Shown: positions 36,387 to 45,110, counted from the first letter of the stretch. The stretch is 64,000 nt of DNA from an uncultured Carboxylicivirga sp. (GCF_963668385.1 NZ_OY764327.1:2728001-2792000); one strand, 5' to 3'. Numbers and translations: made by a program. Notes: generated by a model not told the origin, from the sequence alone.

Positions 36387-36797
36387 TTAATCTCCAAGTT
36401 GTTCTTTTTTTATAAGAAACCACTTAGAGTCAAGTTTCTTAAAGTAATATTTCACATTAACTTCTGTTTCAATTCCGATCCATTGAAATAGTCTCTCATT
36501 AGTTTCTCGCAATTTACCTTCAAAGTTGTCTTATATCTTAGGTCTATAATTGTCGTTAGCAAATAGGTAGTCATGTTCCCAATGTTCTTTGTCAACAGAT
36601 TTTGTAATTATTTTACCTCCTATTTCTTCAGGATTTTCCCAAGTCCTAAATACAAGAGGGAATTTAATTCTTTCTAATTGAAAGTCCTTATCCGTAGCGA
36701 ATTTGAAAAGAAATGTGTCAAAATTATTATCATAGTCCTGAGCGCATAATAGACTGTTCTGTACTATAATTAAAAGGAAGAATAAAGTCATTTTCAT
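36387..36797 (-). pseudogene. DUF4348-like gene interrupted by an in-frame stop
   Basis: The 88-codon frame from the ATG at 36797 ends at TAA (36531-36533), but the same frame continues for another 47 codons to a second TAA at 36387. It encodes DNFEGKLRETNERLFQWIGI and VKYYFKKLDSKWFLIKKEQ. Joined, the 136-codon product has a signal peptide (to LLCAQ) and the features of DUF4348 secreted proteins (FLFKFATDKDFQLERIKFPLVF, then a C-terminal strand pair). A single nonsense change explains the interruption. The stretch is otherwise undamaged, so the change is recent, or the stop is suppressed or a sequencing error. Confidence 0.75.
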
Positions 36798-36838
36798 TTT
36801 ATTAATGTGCTTTATAATTGGGTGCAGGTATTGTGTAC

Positions 36839-36962
36839 AACGGTGGCTGGATGAAGTCGTGGCGCATTAGTCGTGGTGTCGTGTCACCCGATAGGGGGAC
36901 TAAGACGGTAGACTAAAGTGTCAGGACGAGCAACCCGCGCCATGCTTTATTTCCAGCGTGTT
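36839..36962 (-). repeat. attC site, main family
   Basis: Left end AACggtgGCTGGA. Outward arm GTTgggcgctGgct pairs with agcTtgcgcccAAC before 37569. Confidence 0.88.
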
Positions 36963-36976
36963 GGGCGCTGGCTTTA

Positions 36977-37552
36977 TTATTTTCTCAGATTATTGATTTT
37001 GATATTAAATTGGTGATTATGTTTTGTCGTATCTCCAAATTCAGTCAGACAATAATTAGTTACTAATAAAATACTATCAATATTAGTAGGTTTTATGTTC
37101 GAGAATTTGAGTGTAAGCGTATCATCTTTTAATATATATTTCCCGTAATGCATTTCTCTTGATAAGAATGCTCCTGCATTATATTCAAATGTATTATCTT
37201 CCCTAAGCTTTAAAGACACTCCAGTGACAGTATGTTCACAGTAACCGTATAACACAACAGGGCTTTTAATTTTTTCGATAATTGTTTCTACAGGTCGAAA
37301 TACTACTATTGCAGATGCAATTATTGCAATAATTAACGGCAAAATAAATCCTTTATCTTTTGTTCGGATTATCTTAACTAATCCAAGAATAAAAAATCCT
37401 GCAAGTAAAAGTCCTTCAAATGCAGCTCCAAGAATCAGAAATGCTCCTGTCCAACCTTCAATCCATTCAGCTAAATAAGTCAGTCCGATAAGCAAAATGG
37501 AAAGGAAAATGATTGCAGTCTTAGAAGTCCATATTTTATTAAATATCTTCAT
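36977..37552 (-). CDS. Membrane protein with soluble C-terminal domain
   Basis: 191 residues with three membrane segments (about 12-30, 36-60, 69-87) and a beta-rich domain with a fold-like pattern SLKLREDNTFEYNAGAFLSREMHYGKYILKDDTLTLKFSNI. This resembles the lipocalin-like read-out of small Bacteroidota envelope proteins (x-LRxDNTFEY ... GKYxLKDDTLTL). Unknown function. Confidence 0.6.
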   Translation of the reverse strand: MKIFNKIWTSKTAIIFLSILLIGLTYLAEWIEGWTGAFLILGAAFEGLLLAGFFILGLVKIIRTKDKGFILPLIIAIIASAIVVFRPVETIIEKIKSPVVLYGYCEHTVTGVSLKLREDNTFEYNAGAFLSREMHYGKYILKDDTLTLKFSNIKPTNIDSILLVTNYCLTEFGDTTKHNHQFNIKINNLRK

Positions 37553-37568
37553 TTTTTAGCTTGCGCCC

Positions 37569-37693
37569 AACGGCCTGCTGGATGAATTGAAGCAGGATTT
37601 CGGGCAGATTCTTTGTCCGACCAGGACAAATGAATCAACGGGAATCCCGCTGGCCAAAATTCTGCTGACTGCTTTGATTTATTCCAGCTTGTT
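37569..37693 (-). repeat. attC site, gaattgaagcagg family
   Basis: AACggccTGCTGGATgaattGAAGCAGgattt ... CTGCTTTGattTATTCCAGcttGTT, related to the site at 45957. Outward arm GTTgcaagttGttg pairs with caaTgacttgcAAC before 38096. Confidence 0.82.
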
Positions 37694-38095
37694 GCAAGTT
37701 GTTGATTTTCTCTGTCAGAACCTCTGTTTCATAGTCCTAAATTAAAATTCCTAATGACTGACAAATTTGGTCTGACAGAGTCTTTTCTCAAACATTCTAG
37801 TCTGTTGTCCTAAAACCATTCGGGTCTTGTCCGAAGTCAGAAAAGTCAGTCCCGATTTTTCAGTCAAACAATTAAATTCCGCCATTCAACCAAGTCTGTC
37901 GTAAAACCACAAACTACAATAAGCTCGCTTTTACTTTTTAATAATTTTTATTCTTTGATTCAAACTATTCTAGTCCTATAACATTTTTTTGACCTGTCCT
38001 TTTTAAACTAAATCCAAGTCCTAATACTTTGATTTAAACTAAGATTGCCTTAATAACTTAATACAGATAATGTTGCAACTGGAGCAATGACTTGC
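37694..38095. other. Gene-less cassette
   Basis: About 400 bp between two attC sites whose outer arms match each other, so it is a complete unit. Every frame is broken by stops and I see no promoter I would trust. A recurring aGTCCta/aaGTCcta motif (tagtcctaaa, tagtcctata, aagtcctaat) appears along it. It may be a dead gene or an RNA. Confidence 0.5.
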
Positions 38096-38218
38096 AACGG
38101 TTGCTGGATGAAGTCGTGGCGCGTTAGTCGTGGTGTCGTGTCACCCGATAGGGGGACTAAGACAGTAGACAAAGGCGTCAGGATGAGCAAACCCAGCCAT
38201 GCTTTATTCCAGCGTGTT
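38096..38218 (-). repeat. attC site, main family
   Basis: Left end AACggttGCTGGA. Outward arm GTTatacgcaGgca pairs with tgcTtgcgtatAAC before 38689. Confidence 0.88.
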
Positions 38219-38232
38219 ATACGCAGGCATTT

Positions 38233-38673
38233 TTATGTTTGTCCTATGTTAGTCCGCTTGTTCAAAATCCAATTTCCAAAAAACCAGGTTAAATCACTTT
38301 CCCATACTTCAACATAATCTTCAGATCTAAAATATTCATAAATTATAGCATGAAAAGGGAATTTGAAGTCTACTGATATTTCTACAATTGCATTGTTCTT
38401 AACAGCTATATAATTAATATCCTCAATAGAATCCTTTAAGAAATCAACAGTCTTATAATGGTCTTCTAAATAGTCATTGATTTTTACTTTTTCTGAGTTC
38501 TGAAAGTCATAATTCGAAATAACGCCAAGCTTATTTATATTTCCAACAAGCGGGTCGTGGTATTTATAATAGTTAACGTTGATACTTTCTTTTCCGTCAA
38601 GGTAATAAGAACCTATTTGGTAAGAGAAAAGGAGAAGTGAAATAGTCAGTATTACTTTAAATATGTACTTCAT
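38233..38673 (-). CDS. Membrane-anchored protein of unknown function
   Basis: 146 residues from the ATG at 38673; upstream codons of the open frame are attC. A hydrophobic N-terminus (YIFKVILTISLLLFSYQIGSYYL) acts as signal or anchor, followed by a soluble domain with VNYYKYHDPLVGNINKLGVISNYDF and ending WFFGNWILNKR. No family recognised. Single-gene cassette. Confidence 0.55.
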   Translation of the reverse strand: MKYIFKVILTISLLLFSYQIGSYYLDGKESINVNYYKYHDPLVGNINKLGVISNYDFQNSEKVKINDYLEDHYKTVDFLKDSIEDINYIAVKNNAIVEISVDFKFPFHAIIYEYFRSEDYVEVWESDLTWFFGNWILNKRTNIGQT

Positions 38674-38688
38674 TTTTTGCTTGCGTAT

Positions 38689-38811
38689 AACGGCTCGAAT
38701 ATGCGTAGTGCGGGATTTCAAGGCACTTCACTGTCAAACCGCTGTTTTGTTTATTAAATGCTTAAAAGCTCAAATTTAGCAAATCGCCCGCATTACGTAT
38801 ATTTATTGTGC
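38689..38811 (-). repeat. attC site interrupted by IS
   Basis: gctcgaatatgcg family, AACgGCTCGAATATGCG ... CGCATTACGTATATTTattgtgc, directly abutting the left end of the IS. The GTT expected at its right end reads ATT. On the other side of the IS, at 40510-40512, a GTT with arm GTTgtgtgctGttg matches caaTagcacacAAC before 42482, so the cassette's true right boundary lies there. Confidence 0.7.
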
Positions 38812-40501
38812 CTGTTGCACAAATCGTTTTTTATAAAATTATATGTGTTAGTATTGATTCTATTCATAAAATAGAAAGTTGTATTCTCAATATATTTGTT
38901 CTTGTTATGATTTGTAAAAATGTAAGATAAGTGTCTAAAATGTTTAAAAATAGAGCAAAATGGGTCAATAAATTGGCTTTTTGAGTCATTACCTGAGACT
39001 CAATCTTATCAATGCTATATTTTAATAGTTTTTTCAAGTTGTAGGCACAAGCAGCCATATGAACCACCTTATTTGCTTGTTTCAATCCTAAAGTATTAAT
39101 CTTGCGTAAACCCATAAACTGAGTTAAAGTACCCCAGGCTGGCTCAACCGTGGCTTGCCGTTTGCCTTTCATGCGTTTGCCAAACAAGCTATTTACACGT
39201 TTGTTATTTCTAAGATATTGATCCAAATAAGCAGTTATTGCAATCTTTTTTTCAAACGATTTACCTATGCAAGCCTTCTTTTGAGGACAGTTTTTACAAT
39301 CGCTTCTTTTGGTGTAATAATGATTTTGTAATGAATCGTTGCTGTATTTTTGTTTTTTGAATACCACTTTGACTCCCTGCGGACAAATCCAATGGTTCTG
39401 ATCTTTTATGAAGGTAAAACCTTCGGGTCCTCCTTTAAACGTACCGTGCTTAGGGATGTAACTAACCAGTTTTTGGTCTTCTAAAAAGTGATAGTTTTCG
39501 CCACTGCTATAGCCGGCATCAGCCAAAATAGTTGTCCATAATAATCCGGATCTTATTAGTCTTTCTTTTGTTCGATCAACAATGTCCTGTAAGTTTTTAC
39601 TGTCGACTCTGTCTGCATGATAAGCCTGAACATCACTTATTATATTGTGTGAGGTATCTACCGTAATGTTTCCGTGATAATTCAACTTTCGAGCTTTTCC
39701 AGGCTTTACGCTGATACGTGCATCGGGGTCGGTAGGGCTATAATGCGTTTTGTTACTGGTGTATTTTGATCGTTTGGATTTGGCTCCTTGACGTGTATTC
39801 TGCTCGGTGGACCATTTCTTTTGACGAGCAGCTATCTCATTGAGTTCGTCTTTAGTGGCCGAAACTTTTCTTTGTGAAGCTTGAGCTTTATCCTTCTTGG
39901 CTTTTCTCACGGCTTGCTGATCACCATGAGAAATGGCTCTTATTTTAGATAAATGTTCTTCCAGTTCTTCTTCCGGAACTTTTAACTCCAGACTATCCAT
40001 ACTTGCATTGGCCTTGATAGGGGCGGCATCGGTAGCCTGAGTATGTCCGCTAACCAAACCACTGTCAACACACAATTTAAATATACGAGTAAATACCTTT
40101 TCGAAAATATCTTCGGGAAATAACTGACGGGTGCGGCTAACAGTGCTGTGCCAAGGCAAGGGTTCGTCAATATCATATCCCAGAAAATACAATATATCCA
40201 GACGCATTGAACAATGCTCAATTAATTTACGATCACTAATGATATTCTCTAGATAGCCCACAATGCATAACTTGAAAAAGACACGAGGATCAATGCTTTT
40301 TTGACCGCAATTACCATAATAAGCTTCGGTGTCTTTTAGTAAAAAATCCAGATTCAATACTGACTTTAAGCGGCGGTAGAAGTTATGCTCTGGAACAACT
40401 TGACTGAGCTGAAAACTAACAAATAGCTAAGCCTGATATTCTTTATTGCCTTGCATGCCTTAAGTTAATAATTTTTTGGCGATTTGCTAGTTGTGCAACA
40501 G
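38812..40501 (-). mobile_element. IS1182-type insertion sequence
   Basis: About 1.69 kb bounded by the inverted repeat CTGTTGCACAA (38812-38822) and TTGTGCAACAG (40491-40501); the similarity continues inward as aaatcg on both sides. It holds one transposase gene. No clean target duplication is seen. It inserted in the right arm of an attC, and its right end supplies the last 19 codons and stop of the radical SAM gene. Confidence 0.75.
38864..40357 (-). CDS. IS1182 family transposase
   Basis: 497 residues with the IS1182/DUF772 layout. The N-terminal domain is DPRVFFKLCIVGYLENIISDRKLIEHCSMRLDILYFLGYD, followed by HSTVSRTRQLFPEDIFE. The DDE core has the first Asp in QATDAAPIKANAS, the second in TTILADAGYSSGENYHFLED and the Glu in KRQATVEPAWGTLTQFMGLRKINTLG. 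A CxxC pair region (CKNCPQKKAC) is also typical. The length is complete and no frameshift is visible, so it may be active. Confidence 0.9.
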   Translation of the reverse strand: MNLDFLLKDTEAYYGNCGQKSIDPRVFFKLCIVGYLENIISDRKLIEHCSMRLDILYFLGYDIDEPLPWHSTVSRTRQLFPEDIFEKVFTRIFKLCVDSGLVSGHTQATDAAPIKANASMDSLELKVPEEELEEHLSKIRAISHGDQQAVRKAKKDKAQASQRKVSATKDELNEIAARQKKWSTEQNTRQGAKSKRSKYTSNKTHYSPTDPDARISVKPGKARKLNYHGNITVDTSHNIISDVQAYHADRVDSKNLQDIVDRTKERLIRSGLLWTTILADAGYSSGENYHFLEDQKLVSYIPKHGTFKGGPEGFTFIKDQNHWICPQGVKVVFKKQKYSNDSLQNHYYTKRSDCKNCPQKKACIGKSFEKKIAITAYLDQYLRNNKRVNSLFGKRMKGKRQATVEPAWGTLTQFMGLRKINTLGLKQANKVVHMAACAYNLKKLLKYSIDKIESQVMTQKANLLTHFALFLNILDTYLTFLQIITRTNILRIQLSIL

Positions 40502-41900
40502 TTACTATTGTTGTGTGCTGTTGTTGTTCTATCTCGTCTTTTTTAATTTCACTTAATAATAATTCCAATAAAGGTAGCATATTCTTTAATCCACCAATAT
40601 TAATAATCACGTTCCACAATTCCTCAAATTTTTTCCATCCTCCTGTATAAAACAAATGTTTCATCTGATGTTTAAACGAATCATGAGAAAACGAAGCTTT
40701 AAAAACATTGCTCCATTTATAGAATTCTTTATATGCCCACCAATAGCCTTTTTCTAATTCAGTTGCTGTTAATCCTTTTGTTTCATATACAACATGTCTT
40801 GTATCATACATGTCCCAATCATTTGTTATTATCCTACCACTATTTACCATAGAATCAAAAAGTCGCGTTCCAGGATATGGAGTTAATATATGATAAGTTG
40901 CTGTTGTTATTGCATTTTCTATTCCCCAATCTACTGTTCTTTTAAAAACATCAGTATCGTCATGGTCAAGACCAAAAACAAAACTGCCATTAATCATAAT
41001 ACCCAATTCATGTAATCTCTGAGCAGCTATTTCGTAATCAAGTTTAAGATTTTGGCTTTTGTTACTTTGTTTTAGGTTTTCAGGAGAAAACGTTTCAAAT
41101 CCAACAAATAAACTTCTCAATCCAGCTTGAGCAGCTTTTTCTATTAAATCTCCTTCAAGAATTGACTTTACAGTTGCAGCTCCTTGAAAAACTCGATTCA
41201 TTCCTTTCATTCCTTCAAAAAGCTCAGATGCTAATTTAGGATTGCCAAGTAAATGGTCATCAAGAAAGTAAAGATGTTTTCCTTTTAATCGTGAAATTTC
41301 TGTTAGAATTTCGTCAACTCTTTGGGTATAAAAAGATTTTCCTCCTTTGAAAAATGCATCCTTATAGCAAAAATCACAATGGTGAGGACATCCTCTTGAC
41401 ATAACCAACGAATTTGGAACAAGATACTTTTCTCTTTTTATTAAATCTCTGCGGACAGAGGGTATATTCTGAATAGTACGATTGTCAGTTGAAATATACC
41501 TTTTCTTTATTCTCTTAGCTTTAAAATCTTTTAGGAATTCAGGGAAAGTCTGCTCTGCAGGACCAATAAAAATTGTATCTGCATAGTTTTCGGCTTCTTC
41601 TGGCAATGAAGTTACATGTAAACCGCCAAGTGCGACAAATATTCCTCTATCTCGATATTGTTTTGCAATGGAATAAGCCCTTTTAGCATTGGTAATATAA
41701 ACTTGTATTAAAACTAAATCAGGAGAATCGTTCAGATTTAGCTTTTCAACATGTTGGTCTTGCAATTCAATTTCATCAGTATCATCAAGTAATGCGGCTA
41801 AGGTTGCCAGTCCAAGCGGTGGAAAAAGAGAGTATTTAATCGGTCTCCAAAATGCACTTTTTGCTTCAGTTAAAGAGGGTAATATTAGTTTAACTTTCAT
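40443..41900 (-). CDS. B12-binding-domain radical SAM protein
   Basis: 485 residues: an N-terminal cobalamin-binding-like Rossmann domain (LPSLTEAKSAFW ... IFVALGGLHVTSLPEEAENYADTIFIGPAE), then the radical SAM core with the cluster motif RGCPHHCDFCYKD. GFETFSPENLKQSNK and GSFVFGLDHDD follow, with a DUF4070-like C-terminal region (YHILTPYPGTRLFDSM). Related enzymes methylate or rearrange lipids and polyketides; the substrate here is unknown. The last 19 codons come from the adjacent IS end, so the C-terminus is altered. It overlaps no gene but directly abuts the sugar transferase gene. Confidence 0.8.
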   Translation of the reverse strand: MKVKLILPSLTEAKSAFWRPIKYSLFPPLGLATLAALLDDTDEIELQDQHVEKLNLNDSPDLVLIQVYITNAKRAYSIAKQYRDRGIFVALGGLHVTSLPEEAENYADTIFIGPAEQTFPEFLKDFKAKRIKKRYISTDNRTIQNIPSVRRDLIKREKYLVPNSLVMSRGCPHHCDFCYKDAFFKGGKSFYTQRVDEILTEISRLKGKHLYFLDDHLLGNPKLASELFEGMKGMNRVFQGAATVKSILEGDLIEKAAQAGLRSLFVGFETFSPENLKQSNKSQNLKLDYEIAAQRLHELGIMINGSFVFGLDHDDTDVFKRTVDWGIENAITTATYHILTPYPGTRLFDSMVNSGRIITNDWDMYDTRHVVYETKGLTATELEKGYWWAYKEFYKWSNVFKASFSHDSFKHQMKHLFYTGGWKKFEELWNVIINIGGLKNMLPLLELLLSEIKKDEIEQQQHTTIVTVAQLANRQKIINLRHARQ

Positions 41901-42449
41901 TTACTTTAAATTCTTGTTAGACCAAATTACATTACGAACTCTTGTTTTACCGAAAAGATTCATTGTGAATGAAATCAGGATAATTCCTAAATCTGTTAAT
42001 AAGTTAGAGTTTTCCGTATATTTTTTATCCCAAAACCATGAAGTCTTTTTGTTTTGTCCACCATAAATCTGTGCAAATCCAGATATTCCTGGTTTAACTG
42101 ACCACCTTAATGAATGATATTCACCATCCCAATTAAGCCGTTTAATGTCGTAATATGTCAATGCTCTTGGCCCCACAATGCTCATGTCACCTTTTAGAAC
42201 ATTGAAAAACTGAGGTATTTCATCTAGTCCTGTTTTGCGCAAAATTATTCCTGTTTTTGTTGGCACTTCGTCAATCATAGTTTGAAATTTCATTATCATA
42301 AACGGTTTTCCTTTTAGTCCAATGCGTTCTTGTTTAAAAATTATTCGATGTCTCTCTTTAAACACAATTATTAAGGAAATTATTATGATTGGCAACCCAA
42401 ATATCAATAATGCAATTAGTGAAAATGTAATATCAAAAAGTCTTTTCAT
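41901..42449 (-). CDS. Bacterial sugar transferase (small phosphoglycosyl transferase, WcaJ/PglC-like)
   Basis: 182 residues: an N-terminal re-entrant membrane helix (LFDITFSLIALLIFGLPIIIISLIIVF), KQERIGLKGKPFMIMKFQTM, the catalytic D-E pair (RKTGLDEIPQFFNVLKGDMSIVGPRAL) and the conserved WSVKPGISGFAQIYGG. Such enzymes transfer a sugar phosphate to undecaprenyl phosphate to start a surface glycan. Its stop is immediately followed by the radical SAM start, implying a coupled pair inside one cassette, which is unusual cargo for an integron. Confidence 0.85.
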   Translation of the reverse strand: MKRLFDITFSLIALLIFGLPIIIISLIIVFKERHRIIFKQERIGLKGKPFMIMKFQTMIDEVPTKTGIILRKTGLDEIPQFFNVLKGDMSIVGPRALTYYDIKRLNWDGEYHSLRWSVKPGISGFAQIYGGQNKKTSWFWDKKYTENSNLLTDLGIILISFTMNLFGKTRVRNVIWSNKNLK

Positions 42450-42481
42450 TTTATGTACGGTCTCTCATTTCAATAGCACAC

Positions 42482-42605
42482 AACGTTTGCTGGATGAAGT
42501 CGTGGCGCGTTAGTCGTGGTGTCGTGTCACCCGCTAGGGGGACTAAGACAGTAGACAAAGGCGTCAGGACGAGCAAAGCGCGCCATGCTTTATTTCCAGC
42601 GGGTT
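42482..42605 (-). repeat. attC site, main family
   Basis: Right end TCCAGCggGTT. Outward arm GTTgtgccctGttt pairs with aaaTagggcacAAC before 43148. CGCG-type arms are fully paired (TGGCGCG/CGCGCCA). Confidence 0.9.
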
Positions 42606-42634
42606 GTGCCCTGTTTTTTATTAGTATTTTCAAA

Positions 42635-43099
42635 TCACCACAATTTCCACCAAGGTTTTCTTTCTTGTCCTTGTCTACTTGTCAAATTGTTTTGAGAACT
42701 ATCGATAGGTCTTAATTCGCCACTATCTGGAAATAATATTTCTCCATTGTCACTACTTACGTTGAAGAAACCAACCCTATATTTTGCCGCTGAACTAATC
42801 ATTGTCTTATATGCTTGTTCTGCGACAGACCACGCGAAAGCAACATAAATTATGTCATTACCAATACTATAGTCTGATAGATTTGGATTATCATCATCTT
42901 CACTTGCAAATGGTCCGTTCATGGCAGGAAATGTCTTTATCATTTCCATGAACCAATTAGATAGTTCTGCTGAAGTATTAGCTGGATCATTATAGTTATG
43001 CTTCTCAGTCCATTCTGTTTGGTCATGATACCATTTCATAAAAGCAGTCCTTGTTTTGGGAGCTGATTCCTGTTTAAATACCATTAAGTCATAACTCAT
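42635..43099 (-). CDS. Soluble cassette protein, MSYDLMVF type
   Basis: 154 residues from the ATG at 43099, opening MSYDLMVFKQESAPKTRTAFMKWYHDQTEW. Proteins with this start form a widespread family of unknown function in accessory regions. Other conserved-looking parts are MIKTFPAMNGPF, DYSIGNDIIYVAFAWSVAEQAY and GFFNVSSDNGEILFP. No signal peptide. Function unknown. Confidence 0.65.
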   Translation of the reverse strand: MSYDLMVFKQESAPKTRTAFMKWYHDQTEWTEKHNYNDPANTSAELSNWFMEMIKTFPAMNGPFASEDDDNPNLSDYSIGNDIIYVAFAWSVAEQAYKTMISSAAKYRVGFFNVSSDNGEILFPDSGELRPIDSSQNNLTSRQGQERKPWWKLW

Positions 43100-43147
43100 A
43101 TTGTTCTTATTTATTGGGTTACAATAAGCAGTTCTCAAATAGGGCAC

Positions 43148-43271
43148 AACGGTTGCTGGATGAAGTCGTGGCGCGTTAGTCGTGGTGTCGTGTCACCCGA
43201 TAGGGGGACTAAGACGGTAGACTAAAGTGTCAGGACGAGTCGACCGAGCCATGCTTTATTTCCAGCGGGTT
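43148..43271 (-). repeat. attC site, main family
   Basis: Outward arm GTTggcgtgtcG pairs with caTgcacgccAAC before 43727 with one bulged base. Right part carries cgagtcgaccgagcca. Confidence 0.88.
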
Positions 43272-43285
43272 GGCGTGTCGTTATT

Positions 43286-43699
43286 TTATTTTAATTGTTG
43301 CCAAATATTATTTTTTTCAGCCTCTTTATATAAAGTTTTCAATCGTTTCTGGATCTGCTTATCTGCTTTTCTATAATCACGTTTTGACCATTCTGCACCA
43401 AGGCAATTAACAGACTTGTCAGTCATAATAAGTTTGATACTTTTAATTTCTGATATTACTATCAATTCGTCTGTTAGTCCGATATAAGAAAACACTAAAG
43501 TGTCTCCAATATTGGTTTCGATTTCAAAGTTTCCATGCTTGTCCGTCAAAACATGTTGTCCTGATTTTGTGTTTTTTACATTAACTGCAATTAATTCTGT
43601 CAGTTTATCATCTACAACTTTTCCCTTTGTCAAAATTGATTGGCAATAAATTGAATTAATGGTCAATATAAAGACCAACATTAAAAGTGATTTCTTCAT
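43286..43699 (-). CDS. Secreted CarboxypepD_reg-like protein
   Basis: 137 residues from the ATG at 43699, signal peptide MKKSLLMLVFILTINSIYCQ. The domain ILTKGKVVDDKLTELIAVNVKNTKSGQHVLTDKHGNFEIETNIGDTLVFSYIGL is the carboxypeptidase-D regulatory-like fold found at the start of SusC/TonB-dependent receptors. Here it stands alone with a short basic C-terminal helix. Role unknown. Confidence 0.75.
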   Translation of the reverse strand: MKKSLLMLVFILTINSIYCQSILTKGKVVDDKLTELIAVNVKNTKSGQHVLTDKHGNFEIETNIGDTLVFSYIGLTDELIVISEIKSIKLIMTDKSVNCLGAEWSKRDYRKADKQIQKRLKTLYKEAEKNNIWQQLK

Positions 43700-43726
43700 A
43701 TTTGCAGGATTTTCACAATGCACGCC

Positions 43727-43850
43727 AACGTTTGCTGGATGAAGTCGTGGCGCGTTAGTCGTGGTGTCGTGTCACCCGATAGGGGGACTAAGACGGTAGA
43801 CTAAGGTGTTAGGACGAGCAAAGCGCGCCATGCTTTATTTCCAGCGTGTT
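43727..43850 (-). repeat. attC site, main family
   Basis: Interior has aaggtgttaggacgag. Outward arm GTTgcagcttGttg pairs with caaTaagctgcAAC before 44183. Confidence 0.9.
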
Positions 43851-44182
43851 GCAGCTTGTTGTTTATTGCTCCAAGTGTAGCAAAAGTTATTTTTATTATT
43901 TTCTAAGTCCTTACTCAAAAGCTATTTGTCCCAATACGATTTGTCAATAAAACTCCTAAAAAAATGCTTGTCAAAGAGTCAAATCTTTTTGCCGGTCACG
44001 ATAAATGAAAGTCCTGGTTTGAGCGCTTTGTAAATCTTATATTTTGTTCATGTTTGAAAATCAATTCCAAAAAGCACACAAGCAAGTCAAATTAATAGTT
44101 TCAAGTTCAGTGAATCTTTCAAAACCCAATAGCTAAACATACAAATTAAGCACCACTTCGTTAACTCACCGCAATAAGCTGC
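43851..44182. other. Non-coding cassette, copy 2
   Basis: Nearly identical to 34189-34521, with only a few substitutions and one A fewer in an A run. No credible reading frame. Two copies nearly 10 kb apart with different neighbours show that the whole unit, not just the attC, was duplicated or acquired twice. Confidence 0.6.
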
Positions 44183-44305
44183 AACGTTTGCTGGATGAAG
44201 TCGTGGCGCATTAGTCGTGGTGTCGTGTCACGCGGTAGCGATGACAGGACGCTAGACAAAGGCGTCAGGACGAGCCAACCGAGCCATGCTTTATTCCAGC
44301 GTGTT
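44183..44305 (-). repeat. attC site, main family (variant interior)
   Basis: Same tcacgcggtagcgatgacag interior as the site at 23965. Outward arm GTTaggcaacGtta pairs with taaTgttgcctAAC before 44987, 13 of 14. Confidence 0.9.
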
Positions 44306-44885
44306 AGGCAACGTTATTTAACCGTTTTAAGAGATTCTCAATAATATTCTTTTCATCTTTTAAAAAAGATTCTTTTAGTTTTATCAATCTCAACTGATTA
44401 TCCTGCATTGTAAGTTCAATATTATTTTTATTCGTATTGACTATAGCACTTTTAATTTCTCCAATCCATATATCAGATTCAAATAAGTCACTAAATAGAA
44501 TTCTGTCGGAATCTACTCTTAATGAATTTCTTTGTTTTGTGAAAAAGCCACGAACTGTGGTAATTGTGGAGAATAGTAATCCAAGTCCAGGAGTAATATT
44601 TATTTGTCCCCACTGTAAGATTAATGCTATTAAAAATGCTATGACCAAAATTATATACAGTATGGTATCTAAATCTAGATATGTCCTTGTTTCCAGTAAA
44701 TAAATTCCTTTTGGTTTAATGTAAATAAGATATTCGGAACCAAAAAATAACAGTTCAAAGAAAAGTATTGCACTAAATATATAAATAGAGTCTAAAATAA
44801 AATCCTCTGGTTTATTTATGATTAAATAAGTTACTATAATCAAAGATAGATAGCTAAGTAGAGTCATTAACTTTCTGATATTCAT
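44304..44885 (-). CDS. Membrane protein with PH-like C-terminal domain
   Basis: 193 residues with three to four membrane segments in the first 115 residues and a C-terminal domain RNSLRVDSDRILFSDLFESDIWIGEIKSAIVNTNKNNIELTMQDNQLRLIKL. Its strand order resembles bacterial PH domains, as in the cassette proteins at 16345 and 47802. The stop codon touches the GTT of its attC. Function unknown. Confidence 0.6.
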   Translation of the reverse strand: MNIRKLMTLLSYLSLIIVTYLIINKPEDFILDSIYIFSAILFFELLFFGSEYLIYIKPKGIYLLETRTYLDLDTILYIILVIAFLIALILQWGQINITPGLGLLFSTITTVRGFFTKQRNSLRVDSDRILFSDLFESDIWIGEIKSAIVNTNKNNIELTMQDNQLRLIKLKESFLKDEKNIIENLLKRLNNVA

Positions 44886-44986
44886 TTAGTGTTTGGTTCT
44901 AATTTTACAACTTATAATTTAGCTTATTTAGCTAATATTATGAATAGTGTTTTTTAATACGCTCCGTTATTTACCTAATGTTGCCT

Positions 44987-45110
44987 AACGTTTGCTGGAT
45001 GAAGTCGTGGCGCGTTAGTCGTGGTGTCGTGTCACCCGTTAGGGGGACTAAGACGGTAGACTAAGGTGTCAGGACGAGCAAAGCGCGCCATGCTTTATTT
45101 CCAGCGTGTT
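44987..45110 (-). repeat. attC site, main family
   Basis: Outward arm GTTggcacccGtta pairs with taaTgggtgccAAC before 45492. First of two tandem copies of a minisatellite cassette. Confidence 0.9.

Noticed and set aside
38087-38317. Plus-strand open frames inside attC sites encoding KSWRVSRGVVSPxRGTKTVDKGVR-like peptides (also at 42494, 45471, 47704, 50724, 35502).
   Set aside because: They are translations of the main-family attC repeat itself, recur at many sites and have no ribosome site or independent conservation.
42340-42480. Plus-strand frames inside the sugar transferase and many similar antisense frames in the array.
   Set aside because: They are shadows of well-supported minus-strand genes, with no start context.
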